Assembly: GCA_028564925.1 (NCBI GenBank)
Contig: CM053029.1
Span: 609,311,486 to 609,375,485, forward strand
Length of the DNA stretch: 64,000 nucleotides
Direction of reading: 5' to 3'
Source of the DNA: Lithobates sylvaticus
Lineage: Eukaryota; Chordata; Amphibia; Anura; Ranidae
The notes beneath the pieces were generated by a model. The model saw nothing but the letters and a program-made list of their open reading frames with translations. It made no database searches and was not told where the DNA came from. Positions 10,388 through 20,904 of this stretch are shown here, piece by piece (position 1 is the first letter of the stretch; each line of letters opens with the position of its first letter). A program made the position numbers and the translations under genes.

Positions 10388-10437
10388 GGACCGGAAAGGA
10401 TTTGCCCCCTTAATGACCAGGCCATTTTTGGTTTTCA
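10384..10437 (+). mobile_element. Truncated start of a fourth TTAA element
   Basis: TTAAGGACCGGAAAGGATTT followed by TGACCAGGCCATTTTTGG is a recognisable start of another TTAA-family variant. It is cut off after about 54 bp by the Penelope-like fragment. Confidence 0.5.
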
Positions 10438-10938
10438 GACAAGCCAGTAACCTGAGAGACCAAGTAACCTCTAGCCGCTACATTCCGCATAGGAATGCTA
10501 GCTCCCTGCCACAGGGCACTTACCGTTGTGGCAATTGCCCACAATGCCCCTGGGTAAGGGAAGGTTCTGGCATCCAATTGCCGAATGGTCAGTGGCATAA
10601 ATCAAAAACGTTTTCCGATTGCTCCACAAAGGGGGGTCATATACATTATGAACTGCCGGTGTGGAGCATTCTATATTGGTAAAACCAAGCGAGAGCTTGG
10701 ACAGAGGATTGGAGACCACATCTACTATTCAGGTGGTGGCAAGATCATCACCCGGTTACCAGACATATTGGTTTACGCCATAAATACCACACAGAGATGA
10801 TATCCGTCTTTGTTCTGTTCTGGTAAGAGGTAATCTTACCAGATCCAAGGGGAGGAAATTGGGACCAGCGTATTCTCCAACGTGAGACCCTCTGGATTGA
10901 GCGTCTCAATGCCATGACCCCCCCCCCCCCCCCCCCCC
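10438..10938 (+). mobile_element. Penelope-like element 3' fragment with GIY-YIG endonuclease
   Basis: The plus strand encodes FRQASNLRDQV, a CGNCPQC pair of cysteines and a KTFSDCSTKGG stretch, then a GIY-YIG nuclease signature VIYIMNCRCGAFYIGKTKRE followed by RIGDH. This order (RT C-terminus, Cys-rich linker, GIY-YIG) is diagnostic of Penelope-like retroelements. The closing RETLWIERLNA motif marks the end of the protein. The copy is 5'-truncated, broken in reading frame about twice and not functional. A 21-base C tract (10918-10938) sits at its 3' end. Confidence 0.8.
10918..10938 (+). repeat. C homopolymer (21 bases)
   Basis: An uninterrupted run of cytosines immediately follows the last Penelope codons. 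The length of such runs is often misread by sequencers. Confidence 0.9.
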
Positions 10939-10950
10939 TGGTTTAGTGCC

Positions 10951-11037
10951 TGTCGTATATTCGCACATAAGACGCAGAGACATTTTCCCCCATATTTTTT
11001 GGGGAAAAAGGTGTGTCTTATGGTCCGAAAAATACGG
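10951..11037. mobile_element. Minimal TA-flanked element (CCGTATTTTTCGGACC ends)
   Basis: The right end reads TGGTCCGAAAAATACGG followed by TA. The left end TGTCGTATATTCGCACATAA is its degenerate inverted partner. Inner arms CATTTTCCCC and GGGGAAAAAGG fold onto each other. The end logic matches the elements at 17667-19250 and 52029-52680. Confidence 0.5.
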
Positions 11038-11038
11038 T

Positions 11039-11339
11039 AAGAGGTCAGATGTTAGCATTCCTTCTGGTGTACAGTGCAGTATAGGAGTCAGCCTGACAAT
11101 CTCAGTTACCATAGTGCCCTATGAGGGAGGAGGGGGGGGGGGGCGGAGGAAATGATGAGGGGATAGGAAGGATACAGATATAGAAGTAACTCACAGGACA
11201 GTATAAACAGAAAATGTCAACATAGGAGCAGCTCATAGGATAATATAATGCATCTTAAGAGATTGAGCATTGTGCGTCTATCCATTGTGACCTGACCTTA
11301 TCAAATTTTTTTGGGCAGTTTCTGCTTTCATAGGTTAGT
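11039..11339. other. Unassigned flank with G-rich tract
   Basis: No repeat or gene is recognised apart from a GGAGGAGGGG-type tract at 11126-11148. It lies just downstream (minus strand) of the candidate exon, so it could be the matching 3' untranslated region if that exon is real. Confidence 0.2.
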
Positions 11340-11640
11340 TTATACAGTGGCAGTACAGAGGTCATCGTTGTTATCCAGTTGTTGAGTGTTGGCGGTGCTG
11401 GTTGCTTCCTCTCTTCTGGCGTAGTACAGAGTATAGAAGAGAAATAACTTCACATGCCTGGAGGCCACAATATCTTCCATGGTGCCAGGAAGCTTTAAGG
11501 CCGGGTCCTGTCTAAGGGACCAGTCCCCAAATTTATTCAACTTGAATATAGCTGACAGAGGAATATCTCTTATTTTTAGGGTCTTGTTTTTCACGATGAC
11601 CGCAGTATAGATAAGGTCTGGTAGAAACTGGTTTTGAAAT
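11340..11640 (-). CDS. Possible terminal coding exon of an unrecognised host gene
   Basis: A minus-strand frame stays open about 100 codons and ends in a TAA at 11340. It includes YTAVIVKNKTLKIRDIPLSA, KLNKFGDWSLRQDPALKLPG and FLFYTLYYARREEA. Composition is mixed and protein-like, unlike the repeat-derived frames nearby. Upstream is a possible acceptor, a pyrimidine-leaning tract ending in AAG near 11640. An in-frame Met is available at 11485. I do not recognise the family. It could be a last exon, a pseudo-exon or part of an uncharacterised retroelement. Confidence 0.35.
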
Positions 11641-11679
11641 GATGTCTTCAGACAAAGTCAGAACGTCAGCATTACATAG

Positions 11680-12631
11680 TTAACCGCTTCCCGACCGCCT
11701 CCTGCACATTTACGTCAGCAGAATGGCACGGCTGGGCAAAATCACGTACCGGTACGTCCCCAGCGGCGCGCTCGCGACCCGGTTGGCAGCTCCGTGACCG
11801 CGGCTGCGGGACCGGTGTCCCGCGATCCGGTCACAGAGCTGAAGAACGGGGAGAGGTAAGTGTAAACAAACCTCTCCCCGCGCTTCCTACACTGCCTGTC
11901 ACTGATCGGCTGTTCCCTGTCATCGGGAAAGCCGATCAGTGACGTCAGACGTCAGCCACACCCCCTACTGTAAAAAAAAACACACACGTCACACTAACTC
12001 CTCCCCGCCCCCTAGTTGTTAACTCCTTCACTGCCACTGTCATTTACATAGGAATCAGTGCATTTAAATAGCACTGATTTCTGTATAAATGACAATGGTC
12101 CCAAAAATGTGTCAAAAATGTCCGATGTGTCCGCCATAATGTCGCAGTCACAATAAAAATCGCTTATCGCCGCCATTACTAGTAAAAAAAAAAAAAAATA
12201 TTAATAAAAATGCTATAAAACTATCCCCTATTTTGTAAACGCTATAACTTTTGCGCAAACCAATCAATAATCGCTAATTGCAATTTTTTTTACCAAAAAT
12301 ATGTAGAAGAATACGTATCGGCCTAAACTGAGGAAAAAAAAATGTTTTTTATATATTTTTTGGGGATATTTATTATAGCAAAAAGTAAAAATATTGCATT
12401 TTTTTTTAAAATTGTCGCTCTATTTTTGTTTATAGCGCAAAAAATAAACACCGCAGGGGCGATCAAATACCACCAAAAGAAAGCTCTATTTGTAGGAATA
12501 AAAGGACGCCAATTTTTTTTAGGAGCCAGGTCGCACGACCGCGCAATTGTCAGTTAAAGCGACGCAGTGCCGAATCGCAAAAAGAGGCCTGGTCCTTTGG
12601 CTGCAAATTGGTCCGGGGCTGGAGTGGTTAA
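11680..12631 (-). mobile_element. TTAA element, copy 5 (952 bp, reverse)
   Basis: TTAA at 11680-11683 and 12628-12631. The interior is the reverse complement of copy 2: ATCAAATACCACCAAAAG, CGCACGACCGCGCAATTG and GTCCGGGGCTGGAGTGG at the right. It is near full length, non-coding and relatively well preserved. Confidence 0.8.
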
Positions 12632-14240
12632 ATTATGTTTTCAGGTAATATCAACCATCAGCTAAAATACTCGTTTAAGATTATGTCTGAGAGTCTAGAT
12701 GTTTGTATAAGGATTATGTGTCATGTAATGAACTCTGTCCTCCCTCCCTCCTTCTCTGTAAGTTGTGCAAAATTTTTAGTATATAATTTGTATAAAGATG
12801 CAAGTCTTAGCATTAAAGCCAATCAGTCATTCAATGACTCTCACTTGTCTGCATTGAATGCTTCCGGAGCTCCGAAAGAATTCTACTGATTGTCCCAGGT
12901 CTAAGCAGAATTAACCCTTACATCGTGGTTGCAGCGGTGTAATACGGTGTTCATCTGAGGTATTGTAGGATTGTGTCTGTTTCTTTGACAGTTCTCCTTG
13001 CCTTGGCTCTGACAATACCGTATCCTTGTGCAGCACTGACCCCCGAAGAAGGAGCTGCTGGTTTGATTTGGGCCTGCACTCTGCTAATAAACCCCACTAA
13101 CTTGACTCAGACCCCTTGACACAGCTGTGGTGCAAAACAATACAGTACAAGATAATATAACACAATATACCTGTATTGTCTTCTCAGGATCTACTGGCTC
13201 CACCTGCTGGGAGAAAACAATACTCCACACAACGGGGTACTTAACCAAAGGATATTTTACTATAAGTACTGGCAAACAGGTGATTACAATAATTGTGCTG
13301 TCATCCCAACATAGAATGACAGGACAATGAATTTTTATAAAACAATGATAAACAATATAAATACAAGGGAGCTCCCCCTACTTGTATAGCTATATGTGAG
13401 ATCTCGTTAAAATTACTTAGTCTTTAGTCTTCTTGTCTTCTGCTAGCTATGATCATTTCTTATAATTTGTAGTCCAAGAGGTAAGGTAATTAAAGTTGAG
13501 TTAAAGATGATCCTGGTGTTGCTTCCGTAACTATGATGCAATGCTTGAGATGCAATAGCAAATAGGCCTTATGCCTGCCTAGTGTCAGTTGCTATACTCC
13601 TCCTCCGTAGGACTATGGATCCCAGCGAGGTCTGTATAGGTGCAAATGTTTAATAAACTGTGGGCCGCAACCCGCTCACCAACTGGATCGGAAGCTCGGT
13701 ATGATAGCTTTGGTCCGGTGTTTGCAGCTTTCTTCTATGTTAGCCGGCTCCGTCACTTTGTTCCGTTCTGCTGGGTGAACCCGGTCCTCCGATGCTCAAA
13801 CAAGTGTCTCTGGATTAAGACGGCTCCATTCACTGACATTTATTTTCTCAACCACGCGACTTGGGGCGACTTGGGGTGACTTGAAGTTGGATCCCAGGTA
13901 GCCCCTGTGTGAACCGGCTCTTAGGGTGAAAGTAAAGAATACCCCCACCTAATCCCAGGGAGAGACATGTAAAGACATGTGGTCACAGTATGCAAAACTG
14001 ATTATTTTTTGATAAATCCTTTCATATACGATCTGGCCGGATAAACTGAAAGTATGTGCAGTAGCTCACCCTTCCCACGCACAGGCGCAAATGACCAATT
14101 CCATATGGATATGGTCAGGGGACCCTGAGTGGGATATAAAGTACATGAAGGAAACAGGGACCCCCCACCACTCAAATAGGCCAAGGGGAAGCTACCTCTT
14201 CGGCAGATACGATCCTTGATAGTGAGTGACTTTGTCACTG
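12632..14240. other. Unassigned, partly LTR-like, leading into a retroviral pol fossil
   Basis: No gene is recognised. Around 12700-13130 there is a TATA-like box (TATATAATTTGTATAAA near 12780), then an AATAAA near 13086 followed by ACTTGACTCAGACCCC. That order would suit an LTR (U3, R, U5), but no paired copy or clean ends were found. The rest, 13130-14240, is unclassified and may be internal sequence of the same old element. Confidence 0.25.
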
Positions 14241-14299
14241 AAACTGTCCCCTTACATCCTTCATTCAGGATAATACCTTCATGCCCGGTAAATGTTTTG

Positions 14300-14830
14300 G
14301 GAAGAAATTTAATAGGAGTCTAGGAAATTGAAATTTTCTTGACTCAAAGAGGGGGAGTGGCCATAGAATTACCACTGTTCTTTCAAACTGAAGTCCCTCC
14401 CCCATTTCCACAGGACCACCCCCTCTGGGCTAAAGACAGTCTTGATGTAGGATACATTTCATGTACCCCTTACAAAGCCAGACTAAAACAAGGAGTATCC
14501 CCCAGTTTACCACAAGCAGTACCATCTCTACAAAGAGAAGGAGGAAGGCATCAGACCCATTATTGAGCAATTCCTGAAACAAGGAATTTTAAGACCAATC
14601 ATATCACCTTACAACACTCCCATAAACCCAGTCAAAAAGAGTGATGGATCATACAGGTTTCTGCAGGATCTCTGAGCCATAAATAACCTTGTGAATCCAA
14701 TTGCCCCTATTGTACCTGATGTGCCATCTCTCATTACCTCCATACCTGCCTCGGTAGTGTGTTTTTCAGTTATTGATTTAAGTAATGTTTTTTTTCCCTG
14801 TTGATGAAGAGACACAACTACTACTAGCGT
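14300..14830 (+). mobile_element. Endogenous retrovirus pol fossil (reverse-transcriptase start)
   Basis: The plus strand shows the N-terminal part of a retroviral reverse transcriptase, with words such as PIISPYNTPINPVKKSDGS and VVCFSVIDLSN. They resemble gamma/epsilon-type retroviral pol. It is short and clearly broken, with several reading-frame breaks. No gag or env was recognised nearby. It looks old. Confidence 0.65.
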
Positions 14831-14899
14831 TTTTCCTATTGATGGCACAGTGGCTGCAATTGAGGGCACAGTGGCTGCATTAGGATCAGCATCATAGAA

Positions 14900-16928
14900 G
14901 GAGACTTAGGGATCAGTGCAAGCCCAGATCTGCCACAGCCACACGGCAGGAAGCCAGTCGCGGGGTCACCCAATAGGGTTAAGCATAGATTAGGTATGAC
15001 TAGTTGTGTCACATACATACGGTCATAGAAAACAAAAAAAACAATAAAGAAAAAAACAGAACATCCCCCACTGGCCCCCCTAAAATTGGAGGTAGTATAT
15101 TTTCCCAAACCATGCACAGCAATCTGCCGTGCAACGGAGGCAACATGTGCAAGAGGCATACAGTGCATTAGTCTGTTAACCAATAACAGCTAGGGTCATC
15201 CGGAGGATAAATGGAGTGCTGGTCTCCCAGCAAGCTGGGGGTACAAAACATGTTACATTCCACAGGAACATCCTGGGTAGCTAGTAAACATCACAAAGAA
15301 AAGAAAAAGGCAAAAAATGTAGCTCAGCTTCCACGAGGCTACGGATGCTAGGACTTAGGCCAGACATGCCCAGGTCAACAGGACCATCTTAACTGAGTAG
15401 TTATGGGTCGGTTACCTCACCAGGCCTAATAAGAGCTGCAAGGTGGTGATAGGGATCATTTCCCACTTCAGGCTGAAGTCTGGTGAGCCGCAGGGCATCC
15501 AAAAGAGACAGGATCAATTAGTACATGTAGGGCCTTGGGTATTCCAGGAGAGTGGGAGGTGGCAGCCGCCATCACCCCAAGCGAACAGTGTCCAGCCAAG
15601 AGGACGCCTCCTCTGGTGTCGTGAAGAAGAGCACCCGTTCTCCATCTTGAACCCGGAAAAGCATACTGTACTTAAAGCGGTGTTCCGGCCAAAATTATAC
15701 TTTTTAAATAAAAATACCCCTATAATACACAAGCTTAATGTATTCTAGTAAAGTTAGTCTGTAAACTAAGGTCTGTTTTGTTAGTTTTTAGCAGTAGTGG
15801 CCATCTTAAGTGTGGGCATCTGAAGCCAGACTGTATTTCTTCCTGGATCTCATCCTTGCAGATCTCGTACATGCTCAGTGCAGCATAAGCAGTGTAATAG
15901 GTTTCAGGTCAGGTTTCCATAGCAACGGCAGTTTGAGAGGAAGTTGCTGCCCCTTCCCAGGAGGCATTGCAAACAGGAAATGATGCGATGGGCCGCGGCC
16001 AGGGAGGAGGAAGTGAAAAATGAATACAGCAGATATACAGTCTGTGCTGAAAAAAAAATAAAAAAAATATCCAATTTGTTTACAGTGCACAGTTTAGTGA
16101 GGAATGCTGAAGAGTTGTAAAAGTGGGTGGAACTCCACTTTAAGACTTTTTGCATGGAGGCGGGTTTGGCCATGGTCAAATGATTTCCGCAGTCCTTGGG
16201 TTTCAATGGAATAGTCAGGGAATATAAAGAGTTTGGTATTTTCAAACTTCGGCTCCCCACATTACAGGTCTCCCGCAGCACACGATCCCTGTCTCGGAAG
16301 TTCAAAAGTTTAAATATGAGGGTACGCGGGGTGCCCCATTAAGGCCTCTGACAGGGGGGATATGATGGGCCTGCTCCACCACAAACTGAGGTGAGAAGGA
16401 GGCTCTGGGGAGAAGGGTGTGTAATAAGCTTTCCGTAAAGGAAATGGGGTCATTACCTTCTGCTCCCTCCGGCAGTCCCAGAACCTTCAAGTTGTTCTGA
16501 CAGTTTCGGTCCTCTGCATCCTCCGCTCTAGCCTCCAGGTGCTTGACCTTGGTTTTCAGCGTGTGGAGGTCCGCCGAGGGTTCCCTTTGAACATCCTCAG
16601 CCGAGGAGACCCACTGCTCCACTTCCGCCATGCGACCTTGGAATGTATCCAGATCTCAGTGGATCAATCCTAGCTCTGTATAGACAAGGTCTATTTTGTC
16701 TGTCAGTGTGGTACGGCATGAAGTAATAGCCTGCATCAATTCTGCAAATTCTGAGGAGGATGGTGCTCTGGTGCTGGGAGAGAGTCGGCCATCGTGTGCG
16801 TCTCCTCAGTCTGCTCCATCTGCATCGCCAGGGTGTTGCAGATGGCGGCTGCTGCTTTGCACTTGACTCAAATAGATCAGGATAAAAGCACCGGATGGCG
16901 GAGCAGCTCTAAAACACATCTGCTCCCT
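14900..16928 (-). mobile_element. L1-type LINE: 5' region, ORF1 and inter-ORF sequence
   Basis: On the minus strand, the 5' end near 16928 (GGGGCGTGTCCAAGATGGCG) is followed by an ORF1 with a coiled-coil segment around 16631-16450 (HTLKTKVKHLEARAEDAEDR). Next comes the LINE ORF1 RNA-binding hallmark NNLKVLGLPEGAEGNDP. In another frame follow NFRDRDRVLRET and, beyond a MITE, VQDGERVLFFTTPEEASSWL. ORF1 is an RNA-binding chaperone of L1 RNPs. It is frameshifted and split by the element at 15672-16143, so it is dead. ORF2 is absent; 15180-14900 looks like inter-ORF spacer. Confidence 0.75.
15672..16143. mobile_element. TTAA MITE inserted in L1 ORF1 (472 bp)
   Basis: TTAA at 15672-15675 and 16140-16143. 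The inverted ends are AAGCGGTGTTCCGGCC and GGGTGGAACTCCACTT. It lies exactly between two parts of the L1 ORF1. The ends match the 41-bp hairpin at 9554-9594. No transposase. TTAA duplication fits piggyBac or Kolobok. Confidence 0.75.
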
Positions 16929-17666
16929 GCGCCATCTTGGACACGCCCCAACATGATGCATTGGTTTAGGAATAACAATGGTGGCTCATTTTGAGCAGGG
17001 ATAAATCAGTATATAATTTGGTAGTTTTTGTGTAAGTATATTGTATATGTTTTTGCCTCATTTTGTTGTATTATTTATCTCCTGTGTGGTGTTCTTTCCC
17101 GCAGGTCTTCCTTATAGGTTTTTGCCGCACGGGGGTGGCGTTGCTTCCCCTTGTGGTCTGTGGTGGGGCGAACCATCTGCCCTGTTCTATCATGGCCATT
17201 TTTGGGCTTTGCCCATTTATCTGGTCTGGTCTGGTGTGCTTTCCCTTGTGGCTCACTGGGGGTGCGTACTTCCAACCCTGTTCCGTCATGGCTGTTATGG
17301 GCTTTGCCGACTCATGGCGTGGATTTTTGTGCAGTGGCCCAGTTTTGTTTTTTTCCCAGTGGGTATGCGGCTCTGAAGGAAGGGGGGGAGTCGTGGTGAT
17401 CCACGTCCCTCTGCGCGGTGTCTTTTGTGCGGTGCATCTTCGGACAGAAACAACATTGCGCATGCGCGAGCCTTGCGCATGCGCGAGCCTCGCGCATGCA
17501 CACTTCTGGGGCCAGGCCTCGCAACGTCATACGCCATTGAGGCAGTGTGAGTGGCGTTGGACAGGAGCCCCATGCATGTATGCAGATATAAATAAAGGGG
17601 CTGAGTGATACAGCCGCTCTGCCTACTATTGATGCTGCATTGTTTTGAGGATCAACTGGATGCATG
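16929..17666 (+). other. Unassigned block with promoter-like motifs
   Basis: No gene is identified. Frames on both strands (for example 17063-17608 plus) carry no recognised domain. Three GCGCATGC motifs at 17457-17500, two of them full TGCGCATGCGCG, match the consensus of the NRF1 transcription factor. A TATAAATA lies at about 17586, 90 bp further on. The combination resembles a promoter of a host or mobile transcript. Confidence 0.3.
17457..17595 (+). promoter_or_regulatory. Candidate promoter: tandem NRF1-like sites plus TATA box
   Basis: TGCGCATGCGCG at 17457-17468 and 17474-17485, a weaker CGCGCATGCA at 17491-17500, and ATATAAATAAAG near 17585. The spacing is plausible for a promoter firing to the right. 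No downstream gene is recognised, so this is inference. Confidence 0.3.
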
Positions 17667-19250
17667 TACCGTATTTATCGGCATATAACACGCACCCCAA
17701 GTTTAGGAGGGAATTTTAAGGAAAAAAACTTTTAGGAGGGAAGTTTAAGGAAAAAAACTTACATTTAAATGCCCATCAATGCAGCCTTATCCCAGTTCCA
17801 CCTGCAGCCTTGTCCCAGTTCCACCTGCAGCCTTGTCCCAGTTCCACCTGCAGTCTTGTCCCAGTTCCACCTGCAGCCTTGTCCCAGTTCCACCTGCAGC
17901 CTTGTCCCAGTTCCACCTGCAGCCTTGTCCCAGTTCCACCTGCAGCCTTGTCAGTTCCACCTGCAGCCTTGTCCCAGTTCCACCTGCAGCCTTGTCCCAG
18001 TTCCACCTGCAGCCTTGTCAGTTCCACCTGCAGCCTTGTCCCAGTTCCACCTGCAGCCTTGTCCCAGTTCCACCTGCAGCCTTTTCCCAGTTCCACCTGC
18101 AGCCTTGTCCCCAGTTCCACCTGCAGCCTTGTCCCAGTTCCACCTGCAGCCTTGTCCCAGTTCCACCTGCAGCCTTGTCCCAGTTTCACCTGCAGCCTTG
18201 TCCCAGTTTCACCTGCAGCCTTGTCCCAGTTCCACCCGCAGCCTTGTCCCAGTTCCACCCGCAGCCTTGTCAGTTCCACCTGCAGCCTTGTCCCAGTTTC
18301 ACCCGCAGCCTTGTCCCAGTTCCACCCGCAGCCTTGTCAGTTCCACCTGCAGCCTTGTCCCAGTTTCACCTGCAGCCTTGTCCCAGTTTCACCTGCAGCC
18401 TTGTCCCAGTTCCACCCGCAGCCTTGTCCCAGTTCCACCCGCAGCCTTGTCAGTTCCACCCGCAGCCTTGTCAGTTCCACCTGCAGCCTTGTCCCAGTTT
18501 CACCTGCAGCCTTGTCCCAGTTTCACCTGCAGCCTTGTCCCAGTTCCACCCGCAGCCTTGTCCCAGTTCCACCCGCAGCCTTGTCCCAGTTCCACCCGCA
18601 GCCTTGTCCCAGTTCCACCCGCAGCCTTGTCCCAGTTCCACCCGCAGCCTTGCCCCAGTTCCACCCGCAGCCTTGCCCCAGTTCCACCCGCAGCCTTGCC
18701 CCAGTTCCACCTGCAGCCTTGTCCCAGTTCCACCCGCAGCCTTGCCCCAGTTCCACCCGCAGCCTTGCCCTAGTTCCACCCGCAGCCTTGCCCCAGTTCC
18801 ACCCGCAGCCTTGTCCCCGTTCCACCCGCAGCCTTGTCCCAGTTCCACCCGCAGCCTTGTCCCAGTTCCACCTGCAGCCTTGCCCCAGTTCCACCTGCAG
18901 CCCTGCCCCAGTTCCACCTTCAGAATTTAAAAATGGCGCCGCCGAGATACAGAGCCGGATGTCCTGTGTATCTCGGCGGTGCTCGATAGTTCTCGTCAGC
19001 TTGCGGCCGTTCTCGGAGGCGGGACTGCGAGAGCCGCCGAGAATGGCCGAAGGCGGCCGAAAGCCTCCAAGAATGGCCAACAGCGGCTGAAAACGTCCGA
19101 AATCGGCCAAAAGCCTCAGAGCAGCCGAAAGCCGCCAGAATGGCCGGAGAGGCTCAGCATCGTCGGGGGATCGGCGTATAACACGCACACACGATTTTCC
19201 CCTGATTTTTAGGGGAAAAAAGTGCGTTTTATACACCGATAATTATGGTA
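17667..19250. mobile_element. TA-flanked TIR element filled by a minisatellite (1.58 kb)
   Basis: The left end TACCGTATTTATCGGCATAT and the right end TATACACCGATAATTATGGTA are inverted partners; TA can be scored as the duplicated target. A 23-bp minisatellite takes up most of the interior. A GC-rich segment at 18930-19170, with repeated GAATGGCC and GGCCGAAA words, precedes the right end. Non-autonomous. Superfamily not settled. Confidence 0.65.
17782..18920 (+). repeat. 23-bp minisatellite CAGTTCCACCTGCAGCCTTG
   Basis: About 50 units, mostly 23 bp with 20-bp variants lacking CCC. A CTGCAG to CCGCAG change is common toward the right. Because 23 is not a multiple of three and no frame contains a stop, all three plus frames stay open for 330-430 codons. 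They are not genes. Confidence 0.95.
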
Positions 19251-19752
19251 TATCTTTATATTTTCAAACTTACTGCATGCCCTCTGCTTCTACTTCAGGG
19301 GTGGATTGTAGTGGATGCCGGTTTCCATTGACCGAGGATCCCATTATTGCTGTATTCATGTGTATATTACCTTCAAGGTGAGCACTAGAATTATGTCTTT
19401 GATTTGGTTTTACTTTCAATGACAGTGCTGCTTCTTGACAATATTATAAAGGATTTCTATTGTTATTATACTTATTCTTATTTTTAGATATCTTTGATGA
19501 TATCAATTTTTTGAAGTAATCTTGCACATCCCATCAGACCTCTATATGCAGATTTGCGATTCATCTATTTTAATAGATAAAGCTTTTTGCCTGACACGTT
19601 AGCGTTTCTTAGTAAAACCCTCCTGTGTATCTATGTGTCTAAAATAACAGAAAACTACTTATCTATTTTCTCCGTGTTTTGGGATCGTGCTTGAAAATAC
19701 TATTGAGGTCCCCTGAGTAGATCTACACTGAGTGCTACAGCTTTTATCTTTA
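19251..19752. other. Unassigned AT-rich stretch
   Basis: No gene or repeat family is recognised. ACTTCAGGGGTGG (near 19300) and CAAGGTGAGC (19374) resemble an acceptor and donor, but the 75 bp between them match nothing known to me. It is probably the right half of whatever the TA element at 17667 interrupted. Confidence 0.25.
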
Positions 19753-20842
19753 CTAACCACCTCAATACCAGGAACTTTCACCCCCTTCCTGCCCAGGCCA
19801 ATTTTCAGCTTTCAGCGCTGTCACACTTTCAATGACAATTACTCATTCATGCATTCATGCTACATGAATGTCATTTTTAAAATTTTGTTCACACAAATAG
19901 AGCTTTCTTTTGGTGGTATTTATTCACCACTGGGTTTTTTATATTTGAAGGCCCTGGAGCACCAGGACAATGGAATTAGATGTGGCAGATGATCACAGAT
20001 GATCATGGACAGATGTGGCAGATGATCCCCGACAGATGTGCGCAGATGATCACAGACAGATGTGATAGATAATCACGGACATATGTGGCAGATGATCACA
20101 GACAGATGTGCTCCAGATGTGCGCAGATGATCATGGACAGATGTGCGCAGATTATCATGGACAGATGTGCGCAGATTATAACGGACAGATGTGTCAGATG
20201 ATCATGGACAGATGTAGCAGATTATCATGGACAGATGTGTCAGATGATCATGGACAGATTTGACAGATGTGCCAGGTGATCACAGACAGATGTGACAGAT
20301 GATCAATGGGACAGATGTTTACTGGGACAAACGTTCAGCGGGACATATGTTGGACAGATGTTTACTGGGACAGATGTTGGACAGATATTTACTGGGACAG
20401 ATGTTTACTGGGACAGTTGTGGGACAGATGTTTACTTTGACATATGTTCGACAGATGTTTACAGGGACAGATGTTTACTGGGACAGATGTGTGACAGGTG
20501 TTGGTGTTTTTCACAGTTTGGAGACACTAGCTGGGTGATCAGTGTGTAAAAAAACAGCTCATACACACTGATCCCCAGATCGCAGATCCGCTCTCCCGCC
20601 CACTGACTATGTGTAAGGAGAAGCATAGCCGATCGCCTGGCAACGGCTCTCTGTTTGCTACATGACGGCTGTGATTGGACACAGCCGTCATGTGATCAGG
20701 AGGGCAAATCACAGAGCAAACCTGCCGAGCAATGTTGCCCTGTCTCTGGGGGACATGGGCACAGTGGGTTTGCACAGCTGCGCGGGCACACGATTTCACT
20801 TCCTGTGACGTACCCCCAGGCTGTTTACATCACATGATGGCT
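19753..20842 (+). mobile_element. TTAA element, copy 6, right-truncated
   Basis: It begins CTAACCACCTCAATACC (a mutated TTAA), followed by CCTGCCCAGGCCAATTTTCAGC and GAGCTTTCTTTTGGTGGTAT. After the minisatellite it resumes with GGTGATCAGTGTGTAAAAAA and the GACGGCTGTGATTGG / CCGTCATGTGATCAGGAGGG module also seen at 2710-2905. The right end is missing at the junction with Tc1. Confidence 0.65.
19980..20515 (+). repeat. Minisatellite GATCATGGACAGATGTG inside TTAA copy 6
   Basis: Two linked variants occur: GATGATCATGGACAGATGTGGCA units on the left and ACTGGGACAGATGTTT units on the right, about 25 in total. Open plus frames here are repeat artefacts. Confidence 0.85.
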
Positions 20843-20904
20843 GTATAAAAAATCTCCTGAAAAAGCAGTGTTCTCTTCCGCAAAACATGTCGAGCACTTA
20901 ATAT

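Noticed and set aside
17769-19090. Plus frames of 334, 383 and 426 codons
   Set aside because: They are three phases of a 23-bp minisatellite that has no stop in any phase; the repeated SQFHLQPCPS and VPPAAL peptides are artefacts.
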